The notes: generated by a model not told the origin, from the sequence alone. A DNA stretch of 64,000 nt from 55-13 sp964501275 (GCA_964501275.1 CAZCSP010000001.1:62001-126000), one strand, 5' to 3'. Positions 55,427 through 64,000 are shown, numbered from the stretch's first letter. Made by a program: numbers and translations.

Positions 55427-57760
55427 ATGATTTCCCTTATCCTTGGATGCCTTCTGTCTCCTTCTGTCTCTCAAGACACTTCCCTGGCCCGCCTGAAGCC
55501 GATCCCCTTTACCGAGGTGAAGATCACCGACCGGTTTTGGGCTCCTCGACTGGAGACCAACCGAAAGGTCTCGATCCCACACGTGATCGACCAGCTTTAC
55601 AAGACCCCTCGGATGCAGAACTTGATTCGGGCGGGCAATGGGGAGCGGGGCGGTTTCAAGGGGCTGGTCTTCGACGACTCCGACGTTTACAAGGTTTTGG
55701 AGTCGGCGGCCTATGCCTTGGATGGGCGGCCCGATCCGGCGCTTGAGAAGCGGGTGGACGAGATCATCGCCATCTTGGCCAAAGCGCAGATGCCGGATGG
55801 GTATCTGAACAGTTGGTACCAACTGATGGCCCCCGACCGGCGGTTTACCAACCTGGCGGACAATCACGAGTTGTACTGCGCGGGGCACCTGTTCGAGGCG
55901 GCGGTGGCCCACTATCGGGCGACGGGAAAGAGATCACTTTTGGACATCGCCACCAAGTTCGCCGACCTGCTGGTGCGCACATTCGGCGAAGGTCCGGGAA
56001 AACGCACGGGCTATTGCGGCCACCCCGAGATCGAGTTGGCCCTCTTCAAGCTCGCCGAGGTGACGGGCAACAAGAGCTACTTCGAGCTTTCGCAGTACTT
56101 CATCGAGAAGCGCGGGAGCCGGTTCTTTGCCGAGGAGCGACGCACTCCCAAGGATCGCTTCAACGGGGTCTATTGGCTGGACGACATGCCGATTCGGGAG
56201 CATCGGGAGATCAAGGGCCACGCAGTTCGGGCGGCTTATCTGTTCGCGGGGGTGGCGGACTTGGCCAATGCCACCGGCGATCCGACTCTGGTGAAGGTCT
56301 TGGACCGGGTTTGGAAGAACACGGTTTACAAGCGGGTGTTCGTCACCGGAGGCATTGGGCCTTCGGCTTCCAATGAGGGCTTTACCACCGACTACGACCT
56401 CCCCACTTTCAGCGCCTATCAAGAGACCTGCGCCAGCCTCGCGATGATCTTCTGGAACCACCGGATGGGGCTATTGCATGGCGATGGGAAGTACTGGGAC
56501 GAGGTCGAGCGGTCGCTGTACAACGGGGCTTTGGCGGGGGTGAATCTGAAGGGGGACCGATTCTTTTATGTGAACCCCTTGGCCAGCCATGGGAACCATC
56601 ACCGGAGCGAGTGGTTTGCCTGCGCCTGCTGTCCACCCAACGTCACCCGCGCCCTGGCCTCGCTGGGGTCGTACATCTATGCCAAGTCGGACGATGCGCT
56701 CTATGTGAATCTGTTCGTCGCCGGGGAGGTTTCCACCAAGATTGGCGGGCAGGATGTGAAGGTGAAGGTGGAGACGAACTATCCGTGGGATGGGAAAGTA
56801 ACCCTGCATCCCGGCCCTGGGGCCTACTCCCTTCGGGTGCGGATCCCCGACTGGGCGGAGGGCACGTATTCGGGCAAGGTCGACGGAAGGTATGCAGTGT
56901 TCTCCGGTCCTTGGAAGGCAGGCTCGCGGGTTGAATTGAACTTCGAGATGCCGGTTCGGCGGCTTTTGGCTCACCCCGAGGCGAAAGAGGTTGCGGGACG
57001 GGCGGCGATCCGTCGTGGGCCGCTGATCTATGCCCTGGAGCAGACCGACAACCAGGCCGATGTGCGGGAAACGGTTCTTCCCTTGGATGCAATCTTGAAG
57101 CCTTCCTTTGAGCGGAGCCTGTTGGGAGGCGTCACCGTTTTGACGGGCAAAGCGCAAGCCTCTCCCGAAGCGACCTGGCGGAATCAGCTCTATGCCCAGC
57201 CACCGATGACGGAAGTCGCCATCAAAGCCATTCCCTACTATGCCTGGGACAACCGGGGACCGGGGGCGATGGCAGTTTGGCTTCCCTATGCCCCTCTGCC
57301 GCCTCCGCCAGGAGGCTTGGAGCGGCAGGCGACGGTTCGGCTGAGCAACACCTCCAACATCGCCCGGGCCAATGCGATCAAGGATGGGAAAGCGATCGAG
57401 GCATCGAACAAGCATCCGGGCGACCTCTGCCACTTCTGGCCTCGTAAGGGGACCGAGGAGTATGTGGAGTACACCTGGAAACAGCCGCAGACCATCAGGG
57501 GGACCAAGCTCTATTGGTTCGACGACACCGGCTTTGGCGAGTGCCGCCCGCCTGCGAGCTGGGAGATTCAGTATCTGGATGGCGGGACGTGGAAGCCGGT
57601 GCCGACCAAAGACGCCTACGCGGTGACGCTCGACAAATGGATCGAGATCAACTTCCCGGCCATCAAGACCACGGGCCTGCGACTGGCGATGAAGCTCCAA
57701 CCAAACTGGTCAGTGGGCATCCATGAGTGGCAGGTGATCGAGGCCGAGGACGAGGATTGA
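55427..57760 (+). CDS. Beta-L-arabinofuranosidase family GH127 protein
   Basis: 777 aa, with a signal peptide (MISLILGCLLSPSVSQ). GH127 core: VKITDRFWAPRLETNRKVSI, ADNHELYCAGHLFEAAVAHY, RTGYCGHPEIELALFKLAEV, VTGGIGPSASNEGFTTDYDL, AYQETCASLAMIFWNHRMGL and FACACCPPNVTRALASLGSY. The Glu and Cys residues of QETC and the CxCC cluster form the zinc-thiolate site with a nucleophilic Cys known for HypBA1. A C-terminal discoidin-like module follows (ARANAIKDGKAIEASNKHPG..EYTWKQPQTIRGTKLYWFDD), probably carbohydrate binding. It cleaves beta-L-arabinofuranosides such as those of hydroxyproline-linked glycans. Its stop overlaps the ytfR start. Confidence 0.94.
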   Translation: MISLILGCLLSPSVSQDTSLARLKPIPFTEVKITDRFWAPRLETNRKVSIPHVIDQLYKTPRMQNLIRAGNGERGGFKGLVFDDSDVYKVLESAAYALDGRPDPALEKRVDEIIAILAKAQMPDGYLNSWYQLMAPDRRFTNLADNHELYCAGHLFEAAVAHYRATGKRSLLDIATKFADLLVRTFGEGPGKRTGYCGHPEIELALFKLAEVTGNKSYFELSQYFIEKRGSRFFAEERRTPKDRFNGVYWLDDMPIREHREIKGHAVRAAYLFAGVADLANATGDPTLVKVLDRVWKNTVYKRVFVTGGIGPSASNEGFTTDYDLPTFSAYQETCASLAMIFWNHRMGLLHGDGKYWDEVERSLYNGALAGVNLKGDRFFYVNPLASHGNHHRSEWFACACCPPNVTRALASLGSYIYAKSDDALYVNLFVAGEVSTKIGGQDVKVKVETNYPWDGKVTLHPGPGAYSLRVRIPDWAEGTYSGKVDGRYAVFSGPWKAGSRVELNFEMPVRRLLAHPEAKEVAGRAAIRRGPLIYALEQTDNQADVRETVLPLDAILKPSFERSLLGGVTVLTGKAQASPEATWRNQLYAQPPMTEVAIKAIPYYAWDNRGPGAMAVWLPYAPLPPPPGGLERQATVRLSNTSNIARANAIKDGKAIEASNKHPGDLCHFWPRKGTEEYVEYTWKQPQTIRGTKLYWFDDTGFGECRPPASWEIQYLDGGTWKPVPTKDAYAVTLDKWIEINFPAIKTTGLRLAMKLQPNWSVGIHEWQVIEAEDED

Positions 57761-59250
57761 GCCAGCCGGTTCTGCAGCTTCGCGGGATCGTGAAGCGCTT
57801 CCCCGGCGTCGTCGCGCTCGGGGGCGTGGACTTTGAACTTCGGGCGGGCGAAATCCACTCGCTGATGGGGGAGAACGGGGCGGGCAAAAGCAGTCTGCTC
57901 AAGGTGCTGACCGGGGTCTATCAGCCCGACGAGGGGGAGATCGCGCTGGATGGGCAGATTATCCAACCCCGTTCGCCCGCGCACGCCGCCGAACTGGGGA
58001 TCAGCGCGGTTTATCAGGAGGTCAATCTGGCCCCCAACCTGAGTGTGGCGGAGAACATCTGCCTGGGGCGCGAGCCTCGGACGCGGTGGGGGATCGACTG
58101 GCGCGAGATGACGAATCGGGCGGAGATCGCGCTGGGGCGGCTAGGGGTGAAGCTCGATGTGCGCAAGCCGCTCTCCTCCACCACCATTGCGCTCCAGCAG
58201 TTGGCGGCGATTGCGCGAGGGTTGGATGTGTCGGCCAAGGTTTTGGTGTTGGACGAGCCGACTTCCAGCCTGGATGCCAGCGAGGTGGAGAGCCTGTTCG
58301 TCGCGATGAAACGACTGCGCGACGAGGGGATGGGGATTGTGTTTGTGAGCCACTTCCTGCAACAGGTCGAGGCGATCTCGGACCGGATCACGGTTTTGCG
58401 GAACGGGAAGTTAGTGGGGGTCCGCGAGGCGAAGGATTTGTCCCGGAAAGAACTGGTCTCGATGATGATCGGGCGGGAGATTGGGGAGTCGTCTCGAACG
58501 GTGGAAAGGGAGGAAAGCAGCGGGAATGAGGCGATTCTGACTCTCCGAAACGCGGGGCGGAAAGGGAGTGTGGAGGGGGTTAGCTTTGAGGCGGGGCCGG
58601 GGGATGTGGTGGGCTTGGCCGGACTGCTGGGTTCGGGGCGGACGGAGACGGTGCGCCTTTGCTTTGGCTTCGATGCGCTGACAAGCGGGCGGGCGACTTT
58701 TGCCGGATCGAGCTACCCACTTACTCCCAAGAGGGCGATTCGGCAAGGGATGGGGCATTGCCCGGAGGATCGGAAGGCGGACGGCATTTTCCCCAACCTG
58801 TCGGTCGCCGAGAACGTTGCGATAGTGAAGCAGGCGAAGCGGGGATGGTTCCGGCCTTTATCCAAGCGGGATCAGAGGGCACTAACCGACGACGCCATCC
58901 GCGACCTAAAGATCGCCACCCCGGACGGGCAGAAGAAGATTGGGGAGTTGAGCGGGGGAAACCAGCAGAAAGCTTTGCTTGCCCGCTGGCTGGCCTCCGA
59001 CCCCCGGCTGATGCTTCTCGACGAACCGACGCGGGGGATCGATGTGGGGGCGAAGTTTGAGATTGCCGACTTGATCGAGCGTTTGCGACAAAGCGGAATG
59101 GCGTTCGTCTTTGTGTCTTCCGAGCTTTCCGAGGTCGCACAGTCCTCCACCAAGATTGTGGTGCTTCGGGATCGTCGGCAGGTTGGGGAGATGCCGGGCG
59201 GGACTTCGGAAGATGAGGTTTTGGCGAAGATCGCTGAGGACACAGCCTAA
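57757..59250 (+). CDS. ytfR: Sugar ABC transporter, duplicated ATP-binding protein (YtfR-like)
   Basis: About 497 aa, two ABC domains. The first has GENGAGKSS (Walker A), LSSTTIALQQLAAIARGLDV in the signature region and VLVLDEPTSSLD. The second has the degenerate GLLGSGRTETVRL and LSGGNQQKALLARWLASDPR with LLDEPTRGIDVG. This tandem layout is typical of the RbsA/MglA/YtfR family. A TTG start overlaps the GH127 stop (TTGA), with GAGGA about 5 nt upstream. It energises the furanose importer. Confidence 0.92.
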   Translation: MSQPVLQLRGIVKRFPGVVALGGVDFELRAGEIHSLMGENGAGKSSLLKVLTGVYQPDEGEIALDGQIIQPRSPAHAAELGISAVYQEVNLAPNLSVAENICLGREPRTRWGIDWREMTNRAEIALGRLGVKLDVRKPLSSTTIALQQLAAIARGLDVSAKVLVLDEPTSSLDASEVESLFVAMKRLRDEGMGIVFVSHFLQQVEAISDRITVLRNGKLVGVREAKDLSRKELVSMMIGREIGESSRTVEREESSGNEAILTLRNAGRKGSVEGVSFEAGPGDVVGLAGLLGSGRTETVRLCFGFDALTSGRATFAGSSYPLTPKRAIRQGMGHCPEDRKADGIFPNLSVAENVAIVKQAKRGWFRPLSKRDQRALTDDAIRDLKIATPDGQKKIGELSGGNQQKALLARWLASDPRLMLLDEPTRGIDVGAKFEIADLIERLRQSGMAFVFVSSELSEVAQSSTKIVVLRDRRQVGEMPGGTSEDEVLAKIAEDTA

Positions 59251-59251
59251 G

Positions 59252-60241
59252 GTGCGCATCCCTTCCCTGGTTTGGCCCCTGATCGCGCTGGGCGTGGTCC
59301 TGCTGTTCAATCTCGTCATCGACCCCGAGTTCTTCCGGCTGACTTTTCGGGATGGGCGGTTCTATGGGAGCCTGATCGACGTGCTGAACCGGGCGGCGCC
59401 AGTGATGCTGCTGTCGGTCGGGATGACGCTGGTGATCGCGACGGGCGGGGTCGATCTGTCGGTGGGGGCGGTGATGGCGATTGCGGGATCGGTGGCGGCG
59501 GGGTTGATCTCGCGGCCTGACGGCTTCGCGTTAAACGCCATTCCAGTTCATGCTGTCCCCGGCATCGTTCTGGTTTCGTTGGGCATTGCGGCGATTTGCG
59601 GGATGTTCAATGGGTTGCTGGTGGGGTTCGCCAAGCTGCAACCCATCGTCGCAACTTTGATCCTGATGGTGGCGGGGCGGGGGGTGGCGATGCTGCTCAC
59701 CGACGGGCAGATCATCACGTTTACCAATCCCCAGTTCGTCGCTATCGGCACTGGGGCCACTGTCACCCTCCCGAACCCGGTTTGGATCGCTTTGGGCGTC
59801 GCCGGGTTGGTTGCCGTGCTATCCCGATGGACGGCGTTTGGGCTATTCACCGAGGCAGTCGGCGACAATCCTCAGGCAGCAGATGGAGTGGGGATCGACA
59901 GTCGAACGGTGAAGCTGGCCATCTATACGATCACGGGGGTTTGCGCAGGGGTGGCGGGGCTGATTACGGCGGCGGATATCAAGGCCGCTGACGCCAACTA
60001 TGCCGGGCTGTATCTGGAGTTGGATGCGATTTTAGCGGTGGCGATTGGGGGCACGTCGATGGCGGGCGGGCGATTCTCCCTGGCAGGCTCTCTTTTGGGG
60101 GCGATTTTGATGCAGGCGGTGACCACCACCATTCTCACGCGAGGGGTTCCCACTGAGGCGACGCTGATCCTGAAGGCCCTGATTGTGGTGGGCGTGTGCT
60201 TGGCGCAGTCGCCCAACTTTGCGCGCAGGAGGCTGGCATGA
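59252..60241 (+). CDS. ytfT: Sugar ABC transporter permease (YtfT-like)
   Basis: 329 aa, about eight to ten membrane helices. Signatures of the branched RbsC/YtfT family: VMLLSVGMTLVIATGGVDLS with VGAVMAIAGSVAAGL, GMFNGLLVGFAKLQPIVATL, TAFGLFTEAVGDNPQAADGV, and AILAVAIGGTSMAGGRFSLA. GTG 59252 starts 1 nt after the ytfR stop; the longer in-frame ORF upstream only mirrors ytfR. Its TGA overlaps the yjfF ATG. Confidence 0.92.
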   Translation: MRIPSLVWPLIALGVVLLFNLVIDPEFFRLTFRDGRFYGSLIDVLNRAAPVMLLSVGMTLVIATGGVDLSVGAVMAIAGSVAAGLISRPDGFALNAIPVHAVPGIVLVSLGIAAICGMFNGLLVGFAKLQPIVATLILMVAGRGVAMLLTDGQIITFTNPQFVAIGTGATVTLPNPVWIALGVAGLVAVLSRWTAFGLFTEAVGDNPQAADGVGIDSRTVKLAIYTITGVCAGVAGLITAADIKAADANYAGLYLELDAILAVAIGGTSMAGGRFSLAGSLLGAILMQAVTTTILTRGVPTEATLILKALIVVGVCLAQSPNFARRRLA

Positions 60242-61197
60242 GGCCCATCTATGCCACGGCCGCCGTCTGCGCCCTGCTCTACATCGTGGCCGCGGCTTCG
60301 TTCGAGCGGTTCACGACGCTGCCGGTCTTCTTCAACTTCTTCGCCGACAACGCCTTCCTGGGTGTGATTGCGATCGGGCTGACGTTGGTGATCCTCACCG
60401 GGGGGATCGACCTGTCGGTGGGGTCGATGGCGGGGTGTACCAGTATCATGGCGGCGACTTTGGTAACCAAGCTGGGCCTGCCCTCGATCTTGGCCTTTCT
60501 GCTTGCTTTGGGGTTTGGCTTGATCGTGGGAACCGGGCAAGGGTTCCTGATTGCCCGCTACCAACTTGCTCCGTTCCTGGTGACCTTGGGCGGGTTGTTT
60601 TTTTGCCGGGGCGTTGGCTTGCTCATCAGTCGCGAGTCCTCCCCGATTTCCGATCCGTTGGTGGACTTCCTGAGCGCCCCCGCCTTCAGCATCGGAAAAG
60701 CCAACTTCTCCTGGCCCGCTATCTGCTTCATCCTAGTGGCGGTGGCAATAGCGGCAGTCCTGCGGCAGACGCGATTTGGGCGGACCCTGTACGCCATTGG
60801 GGGGAATGCCAACTCGGCGCACCTGATGGGCTTGCCCGTCGAACGGTCCTTGATCCTGGCTTACGCCCTGAGCGGCCTTTTGAGTGCGTTTGGCGGCATC
60901 CTGTTTGCGATCTTTACCGCCTCGGGGAACGCCATTGCCGGGACCGGGCTGGAGTTGGATGCGATTGCGGCGGTGGTGATTGGGGGGACGCTGCTTAGCG
61001 GCGGATTCGGCTCCATCCTGGGCACCGTCCTCGGCGTCCTCACCATCGGCATCCTCCAAACCGCCATCGTCTTCCAAGGCTCCCTCAACAGTTGGTGGAC
61101 CAAGATCGCCACCGGCGTCCTTCTGCTGGTTTTTGTGCTACTGCAGAGGACGTTGGCAGGGAAAGGCAGGACTGGCGACGCTGCTCCGCCCTCATAG
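60238..61197 (+). CDS. yjfF: Sugar ABC transporter permease (YjfF-like)
   Basis: 319 aa, second permease subunit. VIAIGLTLVILTGGIDLSVG with SMAGCTSIMAATLV, QGFLIARYQLAPFLVTLGGL, TRFGRTLYAIGGNANSAHLM with GLPVERSL, and AAVVIGGTLLSGGFGSILG are typical. Two different permeases after one dual ATPase reproduce the E. coli ytfQRT-yjfF set. The ATG overlaps the ytfT stop (ATGA). Last gene of the operon. Confidence 0.93.
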   Translation: MRPIYATAAVCALLYIVAAASFERFTTLPVFFNFFADNAFLGVIAIGLTLVILTGGIDLSVGSMAGCTSIMAATLVTKLGLPSILAFLLALGFGLIVGTGQGFLIARYQLAPFLVTLGGLFFCRGVGLLISRESSPISDPLVDFLSAPAFSIGKANFSWPAICFILVAVAIAAVLRQTRFGRTLYAIGGNANSAHLMGLPVERSLILAYALSGLLSAFGGILFAIFTASGNAIAGTGLELDAIAAVVIGGTLLSGGFGSILGTVLGVLTIGILQTAIVFQGSLNSWWTKIATGVLLLVFVLLQRTLAGKGRTGDAAPPS

Positions 61198-61290
61198 CTG
61201 TGACCACAAAAACGAAGGTGTACTGAGGAGGGGCGTCGCTTCACAACCATCTCTGGCGCTGCCCCGACTATAATCCTCAGACCGACAAAG

Positions 61291-62886
61291 ATGTCGAGAA
61301 TGATGATGCTTACACCTTCCGTTACCTCAATCAAAGGCGGGGACTTCTTTTCTGCGACCCCCGATTCGATCTTTACCGTTGAACAGTTTCAGGGCGATGA
61401 CGCTTTGATGATCCAGTCGGCGGAGCAGTTCAGCCGGGGCGAAGTGCTTCCGTTGGCAGAGAAGCTCGACCGGCAAGAAGACGATCTGATGCCTGGCCTG
61501 GTGACGAAAGCCGGGGAGCTTGGCTTCTGTGGGATCGACTCGCCCGAGGAGTTTGGCGGGCTGGGGCTGTCCAAGAACCTGGCCGCCCGCATCTTGGAAT
61601 ACCTCTCGCTCAACGGCTCGTTCAGCGTCACCTACGGCATCACCAGCGGCATCAGCCAGGTCGGCCTGTCGCTCTTTGGCAACCAGGATCAAAAGGCGAA
61701 GTACCTCCCCTTGCTTACCAGCGGCGAGTGGATGGGGGCCTATGCCCTGAGCGAGCCCAACAGCGGGAGCGACGCCCTCTCCGCCTCTACCCGCGCCGAG
61801 CAACATGGCGACAAGTGGATTCTGAACGGCACCAAGATGTGGATTTCCAACGCCAAATGGGCCGACCTCTTCCTGGTAATGGCGAAGATCGACGGGGAGA
61901 AATTCAGCGCGTTCCTGGTGGAGAAGGACTTCCCCGGAGTCAGCGTGAGTCGGGAGGAGCATAAGATGGGATTGAAGGGCTCATCCACCGCCCGCCTGGT
62001 TCTGGAAAATGCGGAAGTGCCGCTGGAAAACCTATTGTACGAGCCGGGCTTGGGGCACCATGTCGCCTTCAATGCGTTGAACCTGGGGCGGTTCAAGCTC
62101 TCCTCAATGTCCATCGGCCCGGCCCGGCTCGCGATGGAGGTCTCGGCGGCCTATGCGCTGGACCGCAAGCAGTTTGGCAAACCGATCGCCTCGTTTGGGC
62201 TGATCGAGAAGAAGTTCGCGATGATGGCGGCCCTGTTCTTCGCCGCCGAGTCGATGATCTACCGCACCGGCGCCCATATCGACGCGGCTTTCAAAGACTC
62301 GGACGGTTCCGCCGAAGGCAACCGCGCGGCCGCCGCGGAGTTCGCGGTGGAGTGCTCGGCCTGTAAGGTCTTCTCCACCGAGGCCGAAGGCTGGATCGTG
62401 GATGAGGCGCTCCAGGTTTATGGAGGCTACGGATTCACCGAGGAGTTCCCCATCGCCCGCATCTATCGCGACGCCAGGGTGAGCCGCATCTATGAGGGCA
62501 CCAACGAGATCAACCGCATCTTCCTCGCCGACCGCCTGATCCGCCGCGCCAAAGACGGCCTGGGTTCGCTGGACGGGGTGGGGGACTCGTTCGTCGCCGA
62601 ACTGGCCGCCAAGGCGATCCGGTCAGGGGTCACCGACCAAATCCGCATGGGAGCCCTCAGCGACCTCATCATGCTCCAATATGCCGAGCAGTCGGCGCGC
62701 TTGCGGGCGAGGCAGGTCGGGGGAGACAAGGAGCTTCTCTACCAGGCATTCCTACCCTGGGTGAACGCCAAGGCGGCGGAGGCATACCAGACCATCACGG
62801 GAGATAGCGTGACGCTTCCTGGTGTCGCGTTGCCCGACTACTCTGGCATTGCGCAGGCGGTGTATGAGAGGAAGGGGCCTCTGTAG
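61291..62886 (+). CDS. Acyl-CoA dehydrogenase
   Basis: 531 aa FAD enzyme for alpha,beta-desaturation of acyl-CoA. N-terminal helical domain with GFCGIDSPEEFGGLGLSKNL, FAD-binding YALSEPNSGSDALSASTRAE and WILNGTKMWISNAKWADLFL, then DRKQFGKPIASFGLIEKKFA, and VDEALQVYGGYGFTEEFPIA with RIYRDARVSRIYEGTNEINR. The last contains the catalytic Glu of the YEGTNE type. A C-terminal helical extension of about 110 aa makes it longer than short-chain enzymes, as in the FadE-like group of Gram-positives and Armatimonadota. Alternative ATGs lie at codons 4-6. Separate from the sugar operon (93-nt gap). Confidence 0.92.
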   Translation: MSRMMMLTPSVTSIKGGDFFSATPDSIFTVEQFQGDDALMIQSAEQFSRGEVLPLAEKLDRQEDDLMPGLVTKAGELGFCGIDSPEEFGGLGLSKNLAARILEYLSLNGSFSVTYGITSGISQVGLSLFGNQDQKAKYLPLLTSGEWMGAYALSEPNSGSDALSASTRAEQHGDKWILNGTKMWISNAKWADLFLVMAKIDGEKFSAFLVEKDFPGVSVSREEHKMGLKGSSTARLVLENAEVPLENLLYEPGLGHHVAFNALNLGRFKLSSMSIGPARLAMEVSAAYALDRKQFGKPIASFGLIEKKFAMMAALFFAAESMIYRTGAHIDAAFKDSDGSAEGNRAAAAEFAVECSACKVFSTEAEGWIVDEALQVYGGYGFTEEFPIARIYRDARVSRIYEGTNEINRIFLADRLIRRAKDGLGSLDGVGDSFVAELAAKAIRSGVTDQIRMGALSDLIMLQYAEQSARLRARQVGGDKELLYQAFLPWVNAKAAEAYQTITGDSVTLPGVALPDYSGIAQAVYERKGPL

Positions 62887-62896
62887 TTGCCACAGG

Positions 62897-63041
62897 CTTA
62901 AAAGTCCCTCCCCCTTGATGGGGGAGGGATTTAGGGTGGGGGTGAACTCTGACCGAAAGCTTGTACTGGAGAGTCCAAGCGCTCGGCAGGCGTCACCCCT
63001 ATCCCAAACCCTTTCCCCATCAAGGGGAAAGGGCTTTTAAG
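62897..63041. repeat. Family F inverted pair after the acyl-CoA dehydrogenase
   Basis: The left unit (62897-62945) contains CTCCCCCTTGATGGGGGAGG and then TTTAGGGTGGGGGTGA. The right unit (62992-63041) is its diverged complement with CCCTTTCCCCATCAAGGGGA. It begins 11 nt after the stop. The unit layout (hairpin plus G-rich tail, two units facing) is the same as in murD and around DUF559, but the stem bases differ. Confidence 0.85.
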
Positions 63042-63064
63042 TCGGTGGTGGGGACGGATTGGTG

Positions 63065-63205
63065 TTGTCTGCCTCAGGGCGCTCCTTCCTCAAAACAACC
63101 GCATACCACCCGTCGCAACCCTGAGGCTACGAGTCGTGCTTAGCCTCAGGACTACGGTTTTGTGGCGGGAGAAGTCCGGCGGTTAGAGCGCCCTGAGGCA
63201 GACAA
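63065..63205. repeat. Family B inverted repeat block, copy 3
   Basis: Perfect 19-bp outer arms: TTGTCTGCCTCAGGGCGCT at 63065-63083 and its complement at 63187-63205. Inside are the second ends CAACCCTGAGGC and GCCTCAGGACTACGG around a short linker. It differs from copies 1-2 mainly in the interior. Confidence 0.88.
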
Positions 63206-63399
63206 AATATTCATGCCCGGCCTATAGAGACTTCAAATTCGCGGCAAGATGGCTCTGCATAGAGAAGGACCTACTAGCCCCTCGGTCGTGGACTATCACG
63301 CATCATAATATAGCAACCCAAGAAATCAGGCTTCTAGGAAAGACCGAAGCAAAGTCGAGCCTATCGGTAGCCAATACGCGCGCACATAGGAGAATCCAG
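63206..63399. other. Non-coding stretch before the 95-aa ORF
   Basis: No gene, tRNA or clear promoter seen. It has lower GC than the neighbouring genes. An AGGAGA lies 9 nt before the ATG at 63400. Confidence 0.4.
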
Positions 63400-63687
63400 A
63401 TGAGGAAATTACATGGACTGCCATCCCCGTTCCCGAAAGGTGGGCGATTCGCCCCGCGCTCATCGCACGGCTTTACTGGTCTTGAAATTTATGATCAAAC
63501 CGCCTCACTCGCCTTCGCACTAAGCTCTCAACTACCAAACATTGACCGCTACCTTATATATCGTCAGGCACAGGTCGATCGAAAACCTTGGTCTACTTCG
63601 ATAGGCAAGCAATCGGAGCCGCATGGAGAACCACAGCCACTAGCCGATGTTGAAGTTTCGTTTTGGAAAGATTTCTTGAGGAAATAG
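63400..63687 (+). CDS. Hypothetical small protein bracketed by family B repeats
   Basis: 95 aa. The AGGAGA about 9 nt upstream of the ATG supports translation. The sequence (LEIYDQTASLAFALSSQLPN; YLIYRQAQVDRKPWSTSIGK; PLADVEVSFWKDFLRK) has no signal peptide, membrane helix or family I recognise. It sits between two nearly identical family B blocks (63065-63205 and 63735-63869), like the 132-aa gene in the RHS locus. It may be a small cargo or an immunity-like gene; the function is unknown. Confidence 0.5.
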   Translation: MRKLHGLPSPFPKGGRFAPRSSHGFTGLEIYDQTASLAFALSSQLPNIDRYLIYRQAQVDRKPWSTSIGKQSEPHGEPQPLADVEVSFWKDFLRK

Positions 63688-63734
63688 GCACATAGTGCTT
63701 CTACCTCGGAGGGCAGAGGTGTGGAGGTTTGTTT

Positions 63735-63869
63735 GCCTCAGGGTGCGCCTTCATCAAAACGACCGCCTACCACCCGTCGCAACCCTGAGGCTACGAGTCG
63801 TGCTTAGCCTCAGGACTGCGGTATTGTGGCGGGAGAAGTCCGGCGGTTGGAGAGCCCTGAGGCAGACAA
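63735..63869. repeat. Family B inverted repeat block, copy 4
   Basis: It starts GCCTCAGGGTGCGCC and ends GAGCCCTGAGGCAGACAAG. The interior matches copy 3 closely (CACCCGTCGCAACCCTGAGG, TACGAGTCGTGCTTAGCCTC). Confidence 0.88.
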
Positions 63870-63874
63870 GGTTT

Positions 63875-64000
63875 TGGGCTTCCATATCCCCGTTTCTTCC
63901 GACCCTACGCACAATTTGGACTCCCAAATCTCCGTTTTTTCCTCCCCTGCGCACATTTCTGGCTTCCAAATTCCCAATTTTTCCGACCCTACGCACAATT
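63875..64000. repeat. 42-bp tandem repeat, three units, running off the window end
   Basis: The units 63875-63916, 63917-63958 and 63959-64000 share CTTCC-A-AT-TCCC--TTTTTCC and GACCCTACGCACAATT, with about 70-80% identity. The period is a multiple of three; on the minus strand an open frame would encode 14-residue units (CVGSEKLGIWKPE type). No start signal is seen inside the window, so coding is unproven. Confidence 0.8.

Overview
The window comes from a moderately high-GC bacterium with a Gram-negative style envelope. Its MurE carries the DNPR meso-diaminopimelate motif, and many proteins have Sec signal peptides or lipoboxes. The intact dcw order (mraZ-rsmH-ftsL-ftsI-murE-murF-mraY-murD-ftsW), combined with DUF1080, DUF4166, a CPADW/RHCSLC-type protein and a GH51/GH127 sugar locus, best fits Armatimonadota, probably a Fimbriimonadia-like lineage. 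That placement is an inference: no rRNA is present, and Planctomycetota-like groups are not excluded.

Layout. 1-9.9 kb: the dcw cell-division and peptidoglycan cluster on the minus strand, with most genes overlapping by a few bases and a candidate MraZ operator (four GGG at 10-nt spacing) upstream. 10-13 kb: an ABC exporter, a frameshifted DUF559 gene bracketed by inverted repeats, and ubiX. 13-28 kb: mostly secreted or membrane proteins, a standalone Clp N-domain protein, an 1188-aa mosaic membrane protein, an rtcB with two lesions, a probable NTAQ1-type N-terminal glutamine amidase, a tRNA-Tyr with an unusual D-arm, a zinc metallopeptidase, a nitroreductase, a serine hydrolase and a DUF1080 protein. 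28-33.5 kb: META-domain protein, araA, cupin, TylF-like methyltransferase, ankyrin protein. 33.5-40.5 kb: an RHS polymorphic-toxin locus with a full-length RHS protein, an orphan RHS tip and small AT-richer candidate immunity genes, separated by duplicated repeats. 40.6-50 kb: a TPR-GT41 protein, then the minus-strand genes purL, TPR, nadK, oppF-like and phoU, and tRNA-Gly. 50-62.9 kb: IMPase-like, GNAT, then an arabinofuranose/galactofuranose locus (ytfQ, GH51, GH127, ytfR, ytfT, yjfF) that functionally complements araA at 29 kb, and an acyl-CoA dehydrogenase. 62.9-64 kb: repeats around one small ORF.

The striking feature is the density of palindromic repeats. Several gene 3' ends are followed within about 30 nt by a long inverted repeat, often with perfect 19-34 bp arms. 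At least three dispersed families can be recognised: (F) CCCCTTGAGGGG plus a GGTTGGGGGTG tail, (A) a double palindrome ending in GCATGGGC..GCCCATGCC, and (B) GCCTCAGGG...CCCTGAGGC. Members of F and A also lie in frame inside murD and murE and encode extra peptide segments. One F pair brackets a DUF559 endonuclease-fold gene, and a related F pair without the gene sits inside murD. This resembles the arrangement of autonomous RAYT/REPIN systems but with a DUF559 protein instead. I consider it the best candidate here for an undescribed system.
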